From NCBI GenBank assembly GCA_022605955.1, contig JAKCOZ010000015.1:3787287-3851286 (forward strand): a DNA stretch of 64,000 nt, in the 5' to 3' direction. The notes under the pieces are model-generated. The model saw only the letters and a program-made list of their open reading frames with translations. It did no database searches and was not told the DNA's origin. The number at the start of each line of letters is the position of its first letter. The first letter of the stretch is position 1. This document shows positions 60,401-64,000 of this stretch, piece after piece. The DNA comes from Rallus limicola. Its lineage: Eukaryota > Chordata > Aves > Gruiformes > Rallidae. The translations under genes were made by a program, and so were the position numbers.

Positions 60401-61254
60401 AGTTAATGAAGGTTGGGGGTTTTTTGGTAGAGAACATATATATAATTGCAGGGAAATAAAACATCTGTGCAATGTATATTGCATATCTGTATCTGCCCTT
60501 AATTGTTACAGTTTTCCCCTTTGATTTTTGAGAACTAGAGACTGTGGAGTGTTATTGAATCTTTATTGCTTATAAGATCCTGGATTGATATTTAGAAATA
60601 GTGGGCTATATAACATCACTGATCCAATTTGGCTTTCTGCAGCTTTAAATCTCTAAAAAGTCAAGGCAGCATCTTAAAACAAGGAGTGCAGACTGCACTT
60701 CCTGGAGCTGAGCTTTTGTTCTTTCTTGGGTTTCGTCTAAAATAAGTAATTCTGAATAAAGGCCTATTTCTGTTCGTTGTGGGTGGAAAAAGCTTACCTC
60801 CCTCAGATCTCATATTGTGCACGTCGCCGTGATGTATGTACACCCAGTGTTAGTATCTGGGAGATGCCAGATAAAGCCTTCAGTGACTTTGATCTACCAG
60901 TCATGTGTTGGAAGTTGGAAGGAAAGTTCCTCTTTAAAATACAGAGATATTGAGGTGTTTGCAGCATTTGTGCTTTCTGTCCCTCAGCATTTTGTAAATG
61001 CAGGGAGCTGATGTGAGGGGATCACTGGAAACGCTGCGGGAGGAAGGCTGCCTGTACCGTGTAACACATGGACACGCAACGTGTGGGCTCAGGAGAAGGG
61101 GTGCTGTGGTCAGCTGAGAGGGCAAACAGAATTTCAAGTCCACACAGGTGATATTTAAATTACAGAAATAGAAAATACAGCTTGTGAGGTCATTTCTTCC
61201 TTTCCCTCTGCTCCCCAAGGCAGGATTTTTAATACCCAAACCGCTTCTGACAGA
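57444..61254. other. unique non-coding sequence
   Basis: No gene recognised. At about 59680-59790 there is a small CpG-retaining stretch (ggtcgagagaaccgatcgat). Open frames are short and overlap on both strands. Confidence 0.5.
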
Positions 61255-61350
61255 TGACTGTTTAGCCTGCTCAGAAAAAATCAAATGATGGGAGACTCCA
61301 CAACTTCCCAAGGCAATCTATTCCAGTGCTCAGCTGTCCTAACCATTATT
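61255..61350 (-). mobile_element. older CR1-type LINE relic
   Basis: 'tagcctgctcagaaaaaatc' then gggagactccacaacttccc, 'aaggcaatctattccagtgc' and tcagctgtcctaacca match the reverse complement of an old CR1 3' region (aatgatggagattccacaacctccc...ggcaatctattccagtgctta...). Both ends are lost. Confidence 0.7.
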
Positions 61351-62372
61351 CACATTTAATTTGTGGAGGACACAAAGGCTGACATAGCTTCCATACTAAA
61401 GGAAAGGGACTTTTAGAACATACAGGACCTTGAATTTTAGTGGCCTGGTTCTCCTGTGATGTGAGAGATGGTTTCTTTCCAGCACACAGTGCTTTGTGAT
61501 GTAGGTTGGACATCTGGAAGAAACTAGTTACTAAAGCACAATTTCCAGAGCTGCTTGTGAGCCTAAGCACTCAGGAACTGAGCCCTTCCTGTGGTGTGGG
61601 ACCAGACCATGGGGGCCAACGCATTCCCTGTTCTCCTAGAAATTTTCTATTCTTAAGAATTTTGTCCACTTTTCTGGGGTTTCTGGACATGTGCAGTAGC
61701 TAAACATGAAATGGCTATGGGAGAGTGGGACAGCAGCATTAGAAGAACAGCTGCAGGGATATTTAGCAGTCACCAGTGTTGTATTCAGGGAAGGAAGGGA
61801 GAAGGAGAGGAAGGATTGCATTAGTATGCTAGATGGTCTGAGACATGTTAGAAAGGCAAAGATGCGCAGGAAGAGATGAAGAGCAGTGGGAGCTGTGTGC
61901 CATTGTCAGAGTGGGAATGCAGAAGCTGGGTGCAGTGTGTGCTTCTGGCAGTTCCCCTCTGCAGAAGCACTGCTGTGTGAGCTGGAGGTGCTGATGAGGT
62001 AAAGCTGTCACACAGGGCATGTTTCACCCTGAGTTATATAATTCAAGTTACACTTGTGTAGGACCCTGGAGAAGTGGTCCAACATTGGGCTTCTGGACCA
62101 GCAGCTGATAGCTTGTTCTGCAGGGCAGAAACTGTCTCTTACTGTGTGCCATGCCTCATTCACACTCTGTGCTGCCACCAGACAAGCTCTAAAAGGAATG
62201 ACAAGTTTGGGTTAGGTTTTTTTTCCTAGTGAAATGGGCTCCAAGAGGAAAATCTGCAGTCCTAGGAAGGTGTGATGTTAAGGGCTGCACTGTCACCATT
62301 GCTGCGGAGTGATGGTCAGAGTTACCGGCATAGCTTGAATGAAAGAAGTGCCCAGCCACACTGCCTTGTTCT
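61351..62372. other. unique non-coding sequence
   Basis: No gene or recognisable repeat. Confidence 0.5.
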
Positions 62373-62797
62373 TCATAGAGTCATAGAACTGTAGGGGTTG
62401 GAAGGGACCTGGAGAGATCATCGGGTCCAACCCCCTGCCAAAGCAGCTCCCCAGGACATATCACTCAGATAGGCGTCCAGACGGGGCTGGAATCTCTCCA
62501 GAGATGGAGACTCCACACCCCCCTGGGCAGCCTGGCCCAGGGCTCCCTCACCCTCACTGGGGAAAAGTTCTTCCCCATGGTGCTGGGGAACTTCCTCTGC
62601 TCCAACTTGCAGCCCATGCCCCTTGTCCTGTCCCCACAGACACTCAAAAGGGGCTGGCTGATTCTCCCTGCAGGCCCTGCTTAAGATAATTATAGACTTT
62701 AATTAGGTCCCCCCCATAGTCTTCTCTTCTCCAGGCTGAACAGTCCCAACTTACTCAGCCTTTCCTCATAGGGGAGATGCTCCAAAGTCTTCTGATA
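62373..62797 (-). mobile_element. CR1 LINE, 5'-truncated 3' end (subfamily B)
   Basis: Starts tcatagagtcatagaactgt, then aggggttggaagggacctgg and 'gggtccaaccccctgccaaa', and runs to 'cctcataggggagatgctcc'. It is the antisense counterpart of 23255-23971. The 5' part still shows the reverse complement of the [14 protein letters not shown] stretch (cttctcttctccaggctgaa). Confidence 0.93.
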
Positions 62798-64000
62798 GTC
62801 AGATGTCTCAAAGACCAGTGAAGTGTCTTTGGCCAATGGCCACCTGGATTTATTCAGAGCCTAGGCTAGAACAAATACCTTGGGCTTGTGTTATTTATCA
62901 AGCTGTTCCTGGAGGTTTGGAATCCTAAGCAGACAAAGCCACCTGAGACTCTGTCTGCACTGGCTGTGAGTTTGTGTTTTGTTTTTTTTTTCTAGATCCA
63001 CAGGGTACCTGAGGTGCTCTGTTGTGCCCAGTGTATATCCCAAAACATCCTTTTTTAGGCAGACCCTTTTCTTAGAGCATCCATCCTTAGGCCTTTCTTG
63101 GCCTATGTGAGCATCCAAATCTTCTGCCCCTCCTGTAGCTCAAGCAAGGTAGGAATTGCATCCAAGCAGCTTGGCGTGGTGGCACCTCTCTGACAGGTAG
63201 CTGGCTTTGCCAGCAGCTTCCTGGCATTTTGGACTAGCAAGCCATTCTCAGCCCTCAAAACTCTAGTGTCAAAACTTTAACCTGATGACTGTTAAATTTT
63301 ACTGTTGCATTTGGTTTGGTTCTGCTGCAGATTAAATGTGAGTTCCTCAACTGGTCTTTCCAATGCCATCTGCTGGAAGGGATCCCAGGATACTGCCTTA
63401 GCCAGTCTCAGGACCAGGCAGCTTTCCCAAGCTGAAGCAGATAAGATCTTCCCTCAGCTCTCCTCCTGTCAGGTATTTCAGTACATCAAGTAATATTTTA
63501 ATTAGAATGGCAAAGGGGACTAAATCTAATAAACTCTCTCCAGGTTATACAAACCCCTTGGACCTGAGCACATTTTAGGTACAAAAGGGTTAACAGTGCA
63601 CAGTTTCATACCCATGTGGAAAAAGAATGACACCTTTTTCTTTATCAGCCGTTTTGGTGCTGTCTTTTTTAATCATTTCAGGCTTTGAACTCCTGCTCTG
63701 AAAGAGAGTCTCTGTCTCTTCATCTCCAGCGGCTGCCAGGTCTGGAGGCCTAATCAATGCAGGTTATTGATAGCAAATCAATTAATGCAGACAAAGGATC
63801 AAAATTAAGGAGCTTTCACTAAATTAATAAGTGATTCCAAGTCTTTTAACAGAGTGCCTCAGATAAGGGCAGCTCAGTCTTCTGGGACAGCAGCTTCAGT
63901 CCTGTGTTCCCAAAGACAATCAGAGCGAGCGAGCTCTGCTTTTACATTTTTTTTTTTGCCCATTTAAATAACCTGTTTTGTTCAATAAGAAGCACTTAAA
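62798..64000. other. unique non-coding sequence to the window edge
   Basis: No gene recognised. The last about 250 bp (aatcaattaatgcagacaaa, aattaataagtgattccaag, gagcgagcgagctctgcttt) are AT-rich with TAAT-type homeodomain-like sites and could be part of a conserved element cut by the window end. T-runs lie at about 62980-62990 and 63948-63958. Confidence 0.4.

Noticed and set aside
1..64000. tRNA, rRNA, snRNA or bacterial-type operator and terminator signals
   Set aside because: No B-box-like GGTTCRANNCC in a cloverleaf context, no rRNA core motifs and no operon structure were seen on reading both strands.

Overview
The window reads as vertebrate nuclear DNA from a bird. The clearest evidence is seven CR1 (chicken repeat 1) LINE 3' ends with the typical GGTTGGAAGGGACC / ATTCTATGATTCTATG terminus, together with two solo LTRs of avian endogenous-retrovirus type and a background of very old amniote repeats (MIR-like SINEs, older CR1/L3-like pieces, TTGACTTCAATGG-type palindromic repeats). 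The two best CR1 copies are only about 4% different by eye, so CR1 was active fairly recently in this lineage. That would fit birds with late CR1 activity such as Piciformes, but the species cannot be named from this sequence alone.

I find no convincing protein-coding gene, tRNA, rRNA, CRISPR array or bacterial-type operon. Open reading frames on both strands are short (at most about 180 codons), low-complexity or repeat-derived, and none resembles a protein family. The window is best read as intergenic DNA or a long intron. One 139-bp segment (44331-44469) has good splice-site-like edges and is listed only as a weak exon candidate.

Layout. 1-3.7 kb: a perfect 47-bp inverted repeat (1095-1193), a 1.23-kb solo LTR with 5-bp target duplications (2168-3401) and a nested direct/inverted repeat (3561-3654). 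3.7-23 kb: unique AT-rich sequence with one young CR1 (9032-9440) and several ancient repeats. 23-36.6 kb: CR1 copies at 23255, 26322, 35381 and 36432, two polypyrimidine tracts, MIR relics, a decayed tandem array near 34.7 kb and two CpG-retaining unique blocks. 36.6-45.3 kb: a G-rich 17-18-bp minisatellite (39783-39962), a pyrimidine-rich block, two candidate conserved blocks, an ancient repeat, the exon candidate and a CR1 (44741-45190). 45.3-64 kb: mostly unique sequence with an ancient CR1/L3-like relic (53354-53640), a G-quadruplex-type run (55633-55652), a CR1 (56090-56412), a second solo LTR (56871-57438), an older CR1 relic (61255-61350) and a last young CR1 (62373-62797).

I saw no novel gene system. 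The items most worth checking are the perfect palindrome, the nested repeat, the internally duplicated LTR, the strand-asymmetric minisatellite and the possible non-coding conserved elements. Repeat-family assignments are made from remembered consensus features and were not run through a repeat library.
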